A stretch of 64,000 nt of DNA from Verrucomicrobiota bacterium. GTDB taxonomy: Bacteria > Verrucomicrobiota > Verrucomicrobiia > Opitutales > Opitutaceae. Below are positions 36,542-45,639 of this stretch, piece after piece. Below the pieces are notes generated by a model. That model was not told the DNA's origin. It saw nothing but the letters and a program-made list of their open reading frames with translations, and did no database searches. Location: NCBI GenBank assembly GCA_023428905.1, contig JAEYWP010000016.1, forward strand, positions 310,001-374,000, given 5' to 3'. Position 1 is the stretch's first letter, and every line of letters starts with the position of its first letter. The translations under genes and the position numbers were made by a program.

Positions 36542-38124
36542 TGCTTGCCGCCGCCGAGGACCACGGGCCGGTAACCGCCCTTGCTTCGGAAGTACAGGTA
36601 CAGGGCACCGTAGCAGAGGAACATGAAGGCGGGGAAGAGGGCCATCTTGGCCAGGGCGTCGAACTGCCCGGCGAGGTTGGCCTCGTCGAGGGCGGCCTTG
36701 GCGGTGGGATCGGCGGCGGCGGCGAGGGCAGCACGCTCCGGGTCAATCGCGCGGTAATCACCGAGCACGTAGTTCTTGTCCACCAGGACGGTCTGGGCAA
36801 CGGCCGGAGCCTGGGCGGTGAGCTCCTGCGTCGCGGTCTTTTCCTGCAGGGCGCCGATGAGCGGGAAACCCAGCACGCCGACGGCGATCATGCCGATGCC
36901 TCCGAGGGCGTTGAGGGTCAGGGCGCCGCCGGCGGGCGTCTGCTCCGCGGCCACGCCGAGCATGGTCGGCCAGAAGAAGGACTTCGCCACGCCATAGAGC
37001 GTGGCGGCACCGAAGATCGCAATCACCGGGGCGGTGGCGCAGCGCGAGAGCAGGAAGAGGCCCACGACGGCGAGGGCGGAACTCGCCATCAGAAGTCCGA
37101 TGGGGGAGAGCTTGTGCACGATCGGGCCGGCCACAAAACGCAGGACCATCATGATCGCCGAGGTGTAAACGAGGACCCAGCCGGGATGGGCACCCGCCTT
37201 TGCCAGCGGGGCCTCCATCAGGCTGCTGATCCAGCCGTCCGTGCCGAGCTCAGTCGTGGCGAGGGGCATCATGATGATGATGAGGAAGGCGAGGATGCCA
37301 TGGCCGAAACGTCGGGTGTAGACCGCGAAGATGGCGGCGACCACGGCGGTGAGACCCCACACCAGTCCCTGGCCCCAGGCGAAGACCTGGCCGAGCTGGG
37401 CGAAGATCAGGCCGAAGCCCACGATGGCTCCGAAGACGCCGAATTCGCTGAGCATCTCGCGGTACGAAACGCGGTGCTGCTCGCGCTCGCTGACGGGAAA
37501 CCTCGCACCGACGAGGAGGAAAAAGAAGACCACGGCAGGCAGCGCGATCAGGCCGAGGACCAGGCGCCAGTCGCCCTGGGAGGCCGTGCTGGCCATGGCG
37601 ATGGTGGCGAGGCCGCCGAACACCAGGCCGGCGGGCCAGCCGGCATGAAGGCGGTTCAGCCACTTCACCTTGTCGCTGCGGAACATCGTCGCGACCACCG
37701 GATTTACATAGGCCTCCACCGTGCCGTTGCCGAGCGCGAGGATGATCGAACCCCAATAGAGGAGGTTGTAGCCCTGCTGCTGGGCCGCGTGTAGTGCGTC
37801 ACCGGTGACACCGTGAACCGCCCCGTAGGCCATCGACGCCATGATCAGGTACACGGCGTAACAGACGAAGGAGAAGACCATCGCGATCCGGTAACCAATC
37901 CGGTCGATGATCAGGCTGAAAAGGATGATCGAGATCGCAAAGGGCCAGATGCCGGCGCCCTGGAGCTCGCCCAGGCGCACCTTATCGAGGGCGAAATCCT
38001 GCTGGAACCGTCCGAGCAGGAGCATGCGGGTGATGAAACCGAAGGAGGTGGCGATCAGGGCCACAAAACAGCCCCAGAAAAGGGCCATGTTCGGCTTCGT
38101 TGAACCAGAGTCAGTCGAAGACAT
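36538..38124 (-). CDS. Major facilitator superfamily transporter
   Basis: 528 residues with about 12 hydrophobic helices. The early helices resemble sugar MFS permeases of the FucP/NarK-like type (FGFITRMLLLGRFQQDFALDKVRLGELQGAGIWPF). An inserted hydrophilic segment of about 75 residues lies between the last two helices (KNYVLGDYRAIDPERAALAAAADP), longer than usual. It is 57 bases downstream of the Agl23-like gene and overlaps apbE by four bases, so it belongs to the eight-gene operon. Probably carries the sugar or keto-sugar made by the exported enzymes of the operon; the substrate is not known. Confidence 0.9.
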   Translation of the reverse strand: MSSTDSGSTKPNMALFWGCFVALIATSFGFITRMLLLGRFQQDFALDKVRLGELQGAGIWPFAISIILFSLIIDRIGYRIAMVFSFVCYAVYLIMASMAYGAVHGVTGDALHAAQQQGYNLLYWGSIILALGNGTVEAYVNPVVATMFRSDKVKWLNRLHAGWPAGLVFGGLATIAMASTASQGDWRLVLGLIALPAVVFFFLLVGARFPVSEREQHRVSYREMLSEFGVFGAIVGFGLIFAQLGQVFAWGQGLVWGLTAVVAAIFAVYTRRFGHGILAFLIIIMMPLATTELGTDGWISSLMEAPLAKAGAHPGWVLVYTSAIMMVLRFVAGPIVHKLSPIGLLMASSALAVVGLFLLSRCATAPVIAIFGAATLYGVAKSFFWPTMLGVAAEQTPAGGALTLNALGGIGMIAVGVLGFPLIGALQEKTATQELTAQAPAVAQTVLVDKNYVLGDYRAIDPERAALAAAADPTAKAALDEANLAGQFDALAKMALFPAFMFLCYGALYLYFRSKGGYRPVVLGGGKH

Positions 38125-38181
38125 AGGTGGAGTTACGGGGTTGTGGGTACGAAAAGGGGGGAGGGCTTCTCGCTCGCGGGG

Positions 38182-39705
38182 TCAGCGGGGGTCAGGCGCT
38201 GCGGGAAGGTTGTGACGGGTTGGGGAGGCGGGGGCAATCGGCTCGCGGAAAAAAATGAAGACTCCCGGCCGCAGTTCGTAGGGCCGCAGTTCTGCCCCGG
38301 GGGGCAGCATTTCCGGGCCTACAAACACGGCGGCGTGATCCGGCACAGGGGTCTCCGGCGCCGCGGACCAGAAACCGACGTGCGAGAAGCGGCGGAGGGT
38401 CCACGGCAGCGGCCAGTAGTCGCGAGCAATGACGTGCACCGGCACGGAGCGCCCCTCCGGCGTCGAGGCGGCCAATGCCTCGAGATCCCGTTCGAGTCGC
38501 ACCAGGTCCGTACTGCTCGGAGAATACGCCAGGGGGTTGTCCACCCGCACTGAATCCCGGTGGCAGCGTGCGTGGGTCTCGGCGCTCAGCGCGACGGTCA
38601 GCAAGACGGCGCTCACCACACCGGCCGCGCGGTGGCGCGCGAAAAGGCGGGAAAGCGCATGCCCTGCCAGGACCAGGAACGGCAGCAGCCAGGCGAGGGC
38701 GAGCCAGGGCGTCTTGTAGGGGAGGATCGAAAACAACACCGCGAGCATGATGCTCCAGACGCCGAGGGCGCTGAGAAAGCGGTTCTCTCGTGAGAGCCAC
38801 AGCCCCGTCAGGCCGAGCACGGCCGCAGTCCATCCGGACCAGGGCAGGCCCGGACCCTCGGGCGAGCCGTACCAGGAGAAATAGGTCCACCAGGGATGAG
38901 CGTGCTCGTTGCCGAGCCCGCGTCCGACCTGCGGGCCCACCGCGCGGAAGAGGTCGAAGGCGCGCCCGGGCTCGCGGCCGAACCCGCTGTAGAAAAGCAA
39001 GGCCACCATGAGTGCGGTGAGGACCGCACCCGCATAGGCGCCCAGCAGCGGCCGCCACGGCCGCGGCGCCGCTGCGTCGCGGTGAGCCAAACGGGTGGCG
39101 GCGAGAAAGACGACGCCCGCGGTGAGCAGGAGGAGGGCGCTCGTCTCCTTGGTCGCCAGCATCAGGCCCGCCAGCAGGCCCGAAAGCACCGCCCACGCAG
39201 CACCGGGCCGGAGGTGCATGCGCCAGAAGCAGGCCAGGAACGGCACGAGGAAGAGCAGCAGCAGGGTCTCATGGATGTAGATGCCGCTGTAATACACAAA
39301 GGGCGCGGACAGGACCAGGAGGCCGGCGGCGAGGTGGGCGGCGCCGGCGGAAATGTAGGGGCGAAAAAGATACACACTGGCGGCCAGGAGCGCGCCCCAA
39401 ACCGCGGGGAAGAGCCGGAGCATACCCGCCTCCATTGCCGCCGGTTCGGTCTTTCCGACCAGGGCCAGTCCGGCACCGCTCAGATAATAGAGGGTGGGGC
39501 CGTGGTGATCATGGACCCGATAACGATAACCCTCGCTGAAGAGTTCCTCGAGGATGAAGACATTGACCGCCTCGTCGGTGTGAAACGGGCGGTCCGTCAG
39601 GGAGGGGAGGCGCACCGCCAGGGCAGCGAGCACCACCAGCAGTGGGAGGAGGAGGGCGCGAAGGCGAATGCGGGAAAGCCCGCTTATTGGGCGGGTTTGC
39701 CCCAC
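38182..39705 (-). CDS. Agl23-like multi-pass membrane protein (flippase activity-associated/PMT-like)
   Basis: 507 residues, around 10-11 hydrophobic segments. The N-terminal region after the first helix reads RPFHTDEAVNVFILEELF then HHGPTLYYLSGAGL, the acidic loop and HGP motif characteristic of the TIGR03663 family, relatives of protein-mannosyl transferases and GT-C enzymes. A soluble domain occupies the last 120 residues. The start is GTG at 39703-39705, overlapping the previous gene by 22 bases; a slightly later start is possible. Likely transfers sugar from a lipid donor, but members are poorly characterised. Confidence 0.85.
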   Translation of the reverse strand: MGQTRPISGLSRIRLRALLLPLLVVLAALAVRLPSLTDRPFHTDEAVNVFILEELFSEGYRYRVHDHHGPTLYYLSGAGLALVGKTEPAAMEAGMLRLFPAVWGALLAASVYLFRPYISAGAAHLAAGLLVLSAPFVYYSGIYIHETLLLLFLVPFLACFWRMHLRPGAAWAVLSGLLAGLMLATKETSALLLLTAGVVFLAATRLAHRDAAAPRPWRPLLGAYAGAVLTALMVALLFYSGFGREPGRAFDLFRAVGPQVGRGLGNEHAHPWWTYFSWYGSPEGPGLPWSGWTAAVLGLTGLWLSRENRFLSALGVWSIMLAVLFSILPYKTPWLALAWLLPFLVLAGHALSRLFARHRAAGVVSAVLLTVALSAETHARCHRDSVRVDNPLAYSPSSTDLVRLERDLEALAASTPEGRSVPVHVIARDYWPLPWTLRRFSHVGFWSAAPETPVPDHAAVFVGPEMLPPGAELRPYELRPGVFIFFREPIAPASPTRHNLPAAPDPR

Positions 39706-40349
39706 ACTTCCACCTCGATGTAGTGGTTCATCTTGTTGCTGGTGTTGCCCGAGCTGTAGAGGCGGACATAGCGGCCCTTCACGCCCTTGGCGTCGATCAG
39801 CCGGCCCTCATTGGTCTCGACGTAGGAGGGCTGCTCGCCCTTCCCCATGCCGGCGCTGGCATCGTAGTCGTTGTTGTAGACGGTGTGGACGTCCTTGATG
39901 AAATCGGCGTCGTCGGAGACCTGGACGATCACGTCGTGGTACACCCGGGCCTGGGAGTGGAAGTGCCAGACCAAGATCGCGTAGACGCTGGCGGACTGTT
40001 CCAGGTCGATCTGGACCCACTGCTTGCCTTCGCCGAATTCGACGTAGTTGCCCTCTTCACCGTCCTTGATGCCGTCGGTCAGCAGGGAGACATCCCCGAG
40101 GAGCGGCTCCATGTCGGAGGCCGTCACCGCCTTGTCCTTGGCGAGGTTGACCGTACCGGAGGGCACGAGGAAATCGGGACGCTTTCCCTGCCGGGGTGCC
40201 TCGAGATTCGGCACCTTCATCGGCACGGGCGTGCCGACGAAGAGGGGCTTGGGCAACTCGGTCTTGAGCGGCACCATGTCCTCGGCAAAGGCGGCGGAGG
40301 CACAGCCGAGGGAGAGGGTGAGGGAGAGGAGGGTGCGTGACGTGATCAT
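39684..40349 (-). CDS. Exported discoidin/F5-8C-like carbohydrate-binding protein
   Basis: 221 residues with a signal peptide (MITSRTLLSLTLSLGCASAAFA). The mature part has the jelly-roll pattern of F5/8 type C domains: VNLAKDKAVTASDM at the front, LLTDGIKDGEEGNYVEFGEGKQWVQIDLEQ in the middle and GRYVRLYSSGNTSNKMNHYIEVEVWG at the end. Probably binds a carbohydrate in the periplasm or outside the cell. ATG overlaps the stop of the preceding Gfo/Idh gene (ATGA). No catalytic residues are apparent. Confidence 0.85.
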   Translation of the reverse strand: MITSRTLLSLTLSLGCASAAFAEDMVPLKTELPKPLFVGTPVPMKVPNLEAPRQGKRPDFLVPSGTVNLAKDKAVTASDMEPLLGDVSLLTDGIKDGEEGNYVEFGEGKQWVQIDLEQSASVYAILVWHFHSQARVYHDVIVQVSDDADFIKDVHTVYNNDYDASAGMGKGEQPSYVETNEGRLIDAKGVKGRYVRLYSSGNTSNKMNHYIEVEVWGKPAQ

Positions 40350-41698
40350 ACGTGCGTTTCTTCGGGAGTGATGGTGAGCATGCGCTGCGCGGCGATGGCG
40401 TCGGACGCCCGGTAAACCGCGTATTCACTGGCGAACGACTCGTCCGCCGGGCAGTTGAGCTTCGCCTCGCCGCGGACGGCGGCAAAGAAGTTTTCCAGGT
40501 GCGGCTGGTGGATGGCCTTGTTGAAGACAATCGGAATCCGGTAAGCCACGAGGGCGGCGGTTTCGCGCGCGTCGACCTTCTTGGTGTTTTCGATCGCGGC
40601 CGCGGTGACCTCCTTCGACTGGGCGAGATAGTTCTTCCGGATGTACTCCTCCCACGACGGGGCATGGGCCTCACGAAAGACGGAGGTGTAGCTGGGGTTT
40701 TCCGACATTTTCAGCGTGCCGTCGACGCCCATGAAAGACTCCCAGTAGCCACCGCCCGCGCTGGTCGTGGTCAGCACCTGGTAGAAGGCGCGAGCCGGAC
40801 CCTCCGCGGTCTCGTATTCATAGATCACCATCGCCTGGTCGTACCACTCGTGGTTCTTGTAGTAGTCCACGCCGCCGCCGGCGATCACGCTCTTGGGTGG
40901 ACCGCCGAAGAACCAGTTGAAGATGTCGATCTGGTGGGCGCCGAGGTCGGAGAGGGGGCCGCCACCGTAGTCCCGGTACCAGCGCCAGTTCCTGAAGCGG
41001 TGCATGTCCGAATACCCGTACTTCTTCAGCGTGTCGGCCGGGATCGCCGCGCTCTTGGGGAAACCCAGATCGGCGGCCACGGCGCGATTCCATTGTGCAT
41101 TCGCGGCGGTGATACGGCCGAAGAGTTTCGCCTCCTTGATCAGGCGATTGAGGGCAAACAGGTAGCGGGGGTTGCTCCGCCGCTGGTGACCGATCTGCAG
41201 GAGCTTGCCCGTCTCCCGCATCGCCTGAACCATCGAGCGTGCGCCCTCGATGGTGTTGGACATCATCTTCTCGCAATACACGTGTTTGCCGGCCTTCAGG
41301 CACAGATTGGTGTGCGGGGCGTGCCAGAAGTCGGGGGTGGCGATCACCACGGCGTCGAGCTCCTTCTCCTGTTCGAGCATGTCCTCGATGTCGCGGTAAC
41401 CCTTCACCTCGAAGCCGCTCTTCTTCAGGTAACGCTCACCGTATTGGCGGGCGTAGTCCCAGATGTCGCACACCGCGACAATACGGATGTTGGTGATCTT
41501 GAGCATCGCCTCCATCAGCACGCGGCCCTGGGCGCCGAGGCCGACCAGGCCGATCTTCAGCTGATCGGCGCCGGGATTGATGCCGAAGGCGGGCGCAGTG
41601 GTGGCCCAGGCCAGGGCGGCACCGGCCACACCGCCGGTGCGCAGGAAGGAGCGCCGGGTGTAGAGGGGCGAGTCGCCCGGGGAGGAGGAGGAAATCAT
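40346..41698 (-). CDS. Tat-exported Gfo/Idh/MocA-family oxidoreductase
   Basis: 450 residues. The N-terminus TRRSFLRTGGVAGAALAWATTAPAFG is a twin-arginine signal, so the enzyme should fold with NAD(P) bound in the cytoplasm before export. Rossmann motif KIGLVGLGAQGRVLMEAM, CEKMMSNTIEGAR (variant of the EKP motif: the usual Pro is Met), and the C-terminal domain with YRDYGGGPLSDLGAHQIDIFNWF. It begins with ATG 41696-41698 overlapping the stop of the membrane protein gene. One of two exported Gfo/Idh enzymes in this operon, pointing to oxidation of a sugar or glycoside outside the cytoplasm. Confidence 0.92.
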   Translation of the reverse strand: MISSSSPGDSPLYTRRSFLRTGGVAGAALAWATTAPAFGINPGADQLKIGLVGLGAQGRVLMEAMLKITNIRIVAVCDIWDYARQYGERYLKKSGFEVKGYRDIEDMLEQEKELDAVVIATPDFWHAPHTNLCLKAGKHVYCEKMMSNTIEGARSMVQAMRETGKLLQIGHQRRSNPRYLFALNRLIKEAKLFGRITAANAQWNRAVAADLGFPKSAAIPADTLKKYGYSDMHRFRNWRWYRDYGGGPLSDLGAHQIDIFNWFFGGPPKSVIAGGGVDYYKNHEWYDQAMVIYEYETAEGPARAFYQVLTTTSAGGGYWESFMGVDGTLKMSENPSYTSVFREAHAPSWEEYIRKNYLAQSKEVTAAAIENTKKVDARETAALVAYRIPIVFNKAIHQPHLENFFAAVRGEAKLNCPADESFASEYAVYRASDAIAAQRMLTITPEETHV

Positions 41699-42210
41699 GT
41701 GCGCGTGACCGCGAAGCGGTTGTACTTGTCGAGCTGGAGGGCGAAGACGATCAGACCGAGGTGGATGGCGAGCCAGGCAACGCCGGCGTCCTGTTTGATC
41801 AGGATCAAGCCGACGCTGAGCATGGTATACAGAACGCCCATTGCGACCAGCGTCCACCGCGTCTTGATCCCAAGAAGTAGGGTGATGCCCAGAAGGATCA
41901 GGATATAACCCAGGCTCGCGTAAAACGGCGTGGCCAAGAAGGAGGGCAGGAGTGGCTGGCCGGCAAAACTGGTCCGGAGCGCGTCAGGCACGCCCTGGTA
42001 ATAGGAAAAGCCGTACACCTTCTGTTCGATCTCCACCATCGCCCCGCTGGGATCCGGTTGGCCATCGGCACCGAGCAGCGGTTGCTGCACGGTCACTTCA
42101 CCGCCGAACTTCTCGATGCCGGCGACGAGGGCGCGCAGACCCAGCCAGAGGCGGAGAAGGAGAAAGGCGGATGTTTCGGAAGGAGTGGAGGAGGGGGACG
42201 TAGGGTTCAC
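41695..42210 (-). CDS. DoxX-like membrane protein
   Basis: 171 residues, GTG start overlapping the HEAT-gene stop (GTGA). Four hydrophobic segments (about 15-33, 88-113, 117-140, 145-162), with a periplasmic loop of about 55 residues after the first helix (KFGGEVTVQQPLLGADGQPDPSG). The layout is that of DoxX/DoxD-like quinone-associated membrane proteins, but the match is topological rather than motif-based. Its fixed position between the HEAT protein and a Tat-exported Gfo/Idh enzyme raises the possibility of an electron-transfer or anchoring role; this is speculation. Confidence 0.7.
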   Translation of the reverse strand: MNPTSPSSTPSETSAFLLLRLWLGLRALVAGIEKFGGEVTVQQPLLGADGQPDPSGAMVEIEQKVYGFSYYQGVPDALRTSFAGQPLLPSFLATPFYASLGYILILLGITLLLGIKTRWTLVAMGVLYTMLSVGLILIKQDAGVAWLAIHLGLIVFALQLDKYNRFAVTRT

Positions 42211-44159
42211 GGGAGATGGCGGGAAGGGGGTGGCGGGGCGGAGGGAAACTGACGGTGCAATTCCTGGGAGAGGCGGGTGATGTCGGGGCCCCAGAGTCTA
42301 TCCACTCCGCTGATGATCGCCAGACGCTCTTCATCGCGGGTGGCTGCCTTCCAGGCGCGGCGGTAGGCGACCGCCTTGGCCGACATTTCTCCGGGCAGAT
42401 CGGCGAGGGCATCGAGGTGCCCGCGCAGGGCGAGGATGCGCTCGGTCTCATCCGCTCCGGTCTCAGCAACGTCGATCAGGAGGCCAGATGCCCGGGCGTT
42501 GCGGGCGGCGGCAAGTCCGCGGATCGCCTCTTTTCGGCGTTCAACATCGTCCCCGGACAGGACGCGGCGGAGGACGTCCACGGCGCCGTCGCCGGGGAGC
42601 AGGGTGAGGGCCTGGGCAAAGGTGGTGCGCTCCGAGGCATTTCCCGCGGGCAGGTGCTCAGCGAGCAGAGCGGCGGTGGCGTCGCCATCGCTGCGGAAGC
42701 GCACGGCATTGATCAGGGCTTCGTGCCAGGCACGGCGTTCGGCGGCGGTGCGGAGCTGGGGGCGGAGTTCAAGGAGGACGGGCAAGTCCTCGCCGCGGAC
42801 GAGGGTTTCCAGGGCGCGGAAGGAAGCCTGCCGGCGTTCGCGGTGATCACTGCGGGCGCCCTCCAGGACCAGCGGCATGATGGCCCGGTCGACGCGCGCA
42901 CTGGCGACCTCAAGCAACGTGGTCTTGACGGCGTCTTCTGTGGCTTCGGCGGCTTGCTGGCGCACCCTTTCGTCTGTTCCGGGCGCACGCAACTGCTTGA
43001 GCCCGGCGAGGACGGCGGTGCGTTCGTCCGGGTGGGCGAGGGCGGCAAAGAGAGGTTCGGCGGCCTGTTGGGTTTCGGCGCACGCGCCCAGAGCGACCAG
43101 CGCGCTCCGCCGCGTCTCGGTAGCTTCACTGGCAAGCCCGGCGCGGACAACCGGCAGCAGTTGCGGACTGGCCAGCTGCTCTGCGGTGGCGAGCATGGCG
43201 GCCTGCACCGGCGGGGGCAGCGTGGCAAAGCTGCGTTCGAGGGTGGCGAGGGCCTTGCCACTTCCGGCGGTGTCTCCGTCGACTGCGGCGCGCAACCAAC
43301 GGGAGGCGAAGCGCGGTCCTGCCTGCGGATGGGCGAGGACGGTTTCCGTGGCCGACAGGCCGAGGGGGCCCCCGGCAACGATCAGGCCTTCGGCGGTGGC
43401 GACGCGCTGGGCCACGCTCAGTTCGCCGTCGAGCAGCGTGCGGAGCAGGCGCTGGGCGACGCGGGTCTTGCCGTCGTGGGAGAGCTGGTTGGCCGCGGCG
43501 ATCAGGGCCCAGGTCCGTTCGCCGGACAGCGTGTCAGGCGCCTTCCAACGCTCCAGCGCGGTGGCGGCGTCGGGACGGCCGATGCGGGCAAGGGCCTGGG
43601 CGGCCGCAGCCGCAACGGTGAGGTCGTTCGCCGAAAGCAGGGGAATGATGGCCTTCACCCCGGCCTGGCTGCGCCGGTGGGCAAGCGCGTCGAGGACGGC
43701 GATGGAACGCGGGGCGGCCGGGTCCTGGAGGAGGCGCACCAGCGACTGGTCGGCCTCGTCGCCCGGGATGGCGGCCAGGGCGCGTATCGCCCGATCCATG
43801 ACAGCGGGTGTTTCCGCGAGCCGGGCAAGCGGTTTGGCGGAGGCGGCCGAGCCGGCCCAGGCCAGCGTATCGAGCAAGGCCCTACGCGCTTCCACCGGCA
43901 GCGTTTCGCGGGCAGCGAGCTGGAGCAACGAGCGCTCCACGCCCGCGCGTTCGGCGCGGGGCAGCGCGCGCAGCGCGTCGTCCAGCTTTTTACCCAGCGC
44001 CGGATCGTCTGCCGGAGCGGTGGCCTCGAGGGCGGCGATCAGTTCCGCGGCGGTGGCGGACTTTCCGGAGGCCTGCGCGGGAGCGGCGACCGCCGGCGCC
44101 TGCGCCGAGACGAGCGGGGCGGAGAGCGTGGCGAGGAGAAGGAGGAGGGAGGGCTTCAT
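42207..44159 (-). CDS. Exported HEAT-repeat protein
   Basis: 650 residues with a signal peptide (MKPSLLLLLATLSAPLVSAQA) and then an Ala-rich array of about 15 alpha-helical HEAT/PBS-lyase-like repeats (for example KPLARLAETPAVMDRAIRALAAIPG, AAAQALARIGRPDAATALERW). No catalytic residues. Such solenoids act as scaffolds. In planctomycetes and verrucomicrobia, HEAT proteins are commonly encoded with exported Gfo/Idh enzymes, as here, where start and stop overlap both neighbours by four bases. Codon use is as GC-rich as its surroundings, giving long antisense frames that are not genes. Confidence 0.88.
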   Translation of the reverse strand: MKPSLLLLLATLSAPLVSAQAPAVAAPAQASGKSATAAELIAALEATAPADDPALGKKLDDALRALPRAERAGVERSLLQLAARETLPVEARRALLDTLAWAGSAASAKPLARLAETPAVMDRAIRALAAIPGDEADQSLVRLLQDPAAPRSIAVLDALAHRRSQAGVKAIIPLLSANDLTVAAAAAQALARIGRPDAATALERWKAPDTLSGERTWALIAAANQLSHDGKTRVAQRLLRTLLDGELSVAQRVATAEGLIVAGGPLGLSATETVLAHPQAGPRFASRWLRAAVDGDTAGSGKALATLERSFATLPPPVQAAMLATAEQLASPQLLPVVRAGLASEATETRRSALVALGACAETQQAAEPLFAALAHPDERTAVLAGLKQLRAPGTDERVRQQAAEATEDAVKTTLLEVASARVDRAIMPLVLEGARSDHRERRQASFRALETLVRGEDLPVLLELRPQLRTAAERRAWHEALINAVRFRSDGDATAALLAEHLPAGNASERTTFAQALTLLPGDGAVDVLRRVLSGDDVERRKEAIRGLAAARNARASGLLIDVAETGADETERILALRGHLDALADLPGEMSAKAVAYRRAWKAATRDEERLAIISGVDRLWGPDITRLSQELHRQFPSAPPPPSRHLP

Positions 44160-45472
44160 GCGCTGAGGATCCAGGGGCCGCGGTAGTTGGCGGAGAGGAA
44201 ACGCTCGGCGTCGGGAGCGTTGCTGACCTGACGTCTCTCGGGGTCGTACCGAAGTTCGGATCTCCCGGAGCGCAAGGCGGCGTTGGCGAGATGGGCGACC
44301 ATGGCGGTCTTGTGCGCCTGGTCGATCGGGGATCGCGGCACCTGGCGCGAGCGCACGCAGGCGAGAAAGTTGGCCCGGTGGTCCGCGGTGCCGCCGCCGA
44401 TCTGGAAGCCGTTGGATGGCATCGGCACCGAACGCAGCGCGGTGGAGCTGTGCTCGATCACTCCGCGGTTGACGAAGACCCAGCCCTCGCTGCCTTCAAT
44501 CCGCAGCCCCATCGGGTTGTCCGAGGAGACCTCGATCACCTGTCCGCCCGCGTACTCCGCCTGAAAGGCGTACCGCGATGCGGTGTTGTAGATGGGATTG
44601 GGGTGGAACTCGCCGCTCACCTGGCGCACCGCGACCGGAAAGGCGTCGCTCACGCCGAGCGCGAGCTGTGCGATGTCGTAGTGGTGGTTGATCCAGTCAG
44701 TCAGCTGGCCGCCGGCGAATTCGTAGCGCCAGCGCCAGTGAAAATGCACGCGCTCCGAGAAGTAGGGAAGCATCGGCGCGGGCCCGACCCAGCGTTCGTA
44801 GTCGAGCGACGGCGGGACCTCCTGCGGGGTGGTGGTGGACGGGCGCGGCATACCGCCCATCGAGGGCAGGCCGACCTGAACCCGCTGCACGCGGCCGAGG
44901 AATCCGTTTCGGGCCAGGCTGATTGCCCGCAGGAACTCAGGACTGGACCGCTGCTGGGAGCCGATCTGGCAGACGGTGCCGGCGCGGCGCACGGCCTCCA
45001 CCATCGCCTCGCCCTCGGCGGCGGTGCGCGAGAGCGGCTTCTCACTGTAGATGTCCTTGCCGGCCTTGGCCGCGGCGATCAAGGGGAGCGCATGCCAGTG
45101 GTCGGGAGTGCAGTTGAAGATGATGTCGACGCCCGGATCGGACATGACGTCGCGGAAGTCCGCGCTGGTCTTTAACCCCTCGTAGCTGGAGGTGCCTGCT
45201 TTTGCGGCGTAGGCGGAGGCGGCCCGCTGCTTGGCCTCGTTGAGGTGGATGCGGTCGACATCGCAGAGCCACGTCAACTGCAGGGAAGGCTGGTCGAGCA
45301 CCCATTGCAGGTGGCCGTCGCTGATGCCGCCAAGGCCGATAAAGCCGACGGTGATACGTTCGGAGGCGGCTGTTCCGCCGCCGAGGCCGAGGGCTTGGGC
45401 GCGGAGGAAACCGGGAGCGGCGGTGAGGGCGGAGGCGCCGCCCAGGAGCGTGAGAAAGCTTCTGCGCTTCAT
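44156..45472 (-). CDS. Tat-exported Gfo/Idh/MocA-family oxidoreductase
   Basis: 438 residues. Twin-arginine signal KRRSFLTLLGGASALTAAPGF at the very start; Rossmann motif TVGFIGLGGISDGHLQWV, YSEKPLSRTAAEGEAM (intact EKP) and a C-terminal domain with FAGGQLTDWINHHYDIAQLALG carrying putative catalytic Asp and His. A conserved segment PSNGFQIGGGTADHRANFL near the end is usual in this exported subfamily. ATG 45470-45472 has the leader GGCCTGCTTTCCCC. First gene of the eight-gene minus-strand operon that continues through HEAT, membrane protein, second Gfo/Idh, F5/8C, Agl23, MFS and ApbE. Confidence 0.92.
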   Translation of the reverse strand: MKRRSFLTLLGGASALTAAPGFLRAQALGLGGGTAASERITVGFIGLGGISDGHLQWVLDQPSLQLTWLCDVDRIHLNEAKQRAASAYAAKAGTSSYEGLKTSADFRDVMSDPGVDIIFNCTPDHWHALPLIAAAKAGKDIYSEKPLSRTAAEGEAMVEAVRRAGTVCQIGSQQRSSPEFLRAISLARNGFLGRVQRVQVGLPSMGGMPRPSTTTPQEVPPSLDYERWVGPAPMLPYFSERVHFHWRWRYEFAGGQLTDWINHHYDIAQLALGVSDAFPVAVRQVSGEFHPNPIYNTASRYAFQAEYAGGQVIEVSSDNPMGLRIEGSEGWVFVNRGVIEHSSTALRSVPMPSNGFQIGGGTADHRANFLACVRSRQVPRSPIDQAHKTAMVAHLANAALRSGRSELRYDPERRQVSNAPDAERFLSANYRGPWILSA

Positions 45473-45639
45473 GGGGAAAGCAGGCCGTGGGGCAGCTGCT
45501 GGGGGTTGATGAACTCTAACGAAAGGCAGAGTATACACCGGCCGTCCGCCGGGAGTCTTTGAAAAAACCGGCTCATTTTTGTACGAAAACGACAAAATCG
45601 CGCGCCGGCCGGCTGGCGAATGCCTGTATCGGTGGACCG

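Noticed and set aside
42216..44186. Long plus-strand frames across the HEAT-repeat gene
   Set aside because: Antisense shadows; Ala-rich helical repeats in GC-rich DNA produce open frames on the other strand.
45514..45531. CTCTAACGAAAGGCAGAG upstream of the Gfo/Idh operon as a LacI operator
   Set aside because: Only one half matches TCTAACG; the second half diverges, so it is probably chance.
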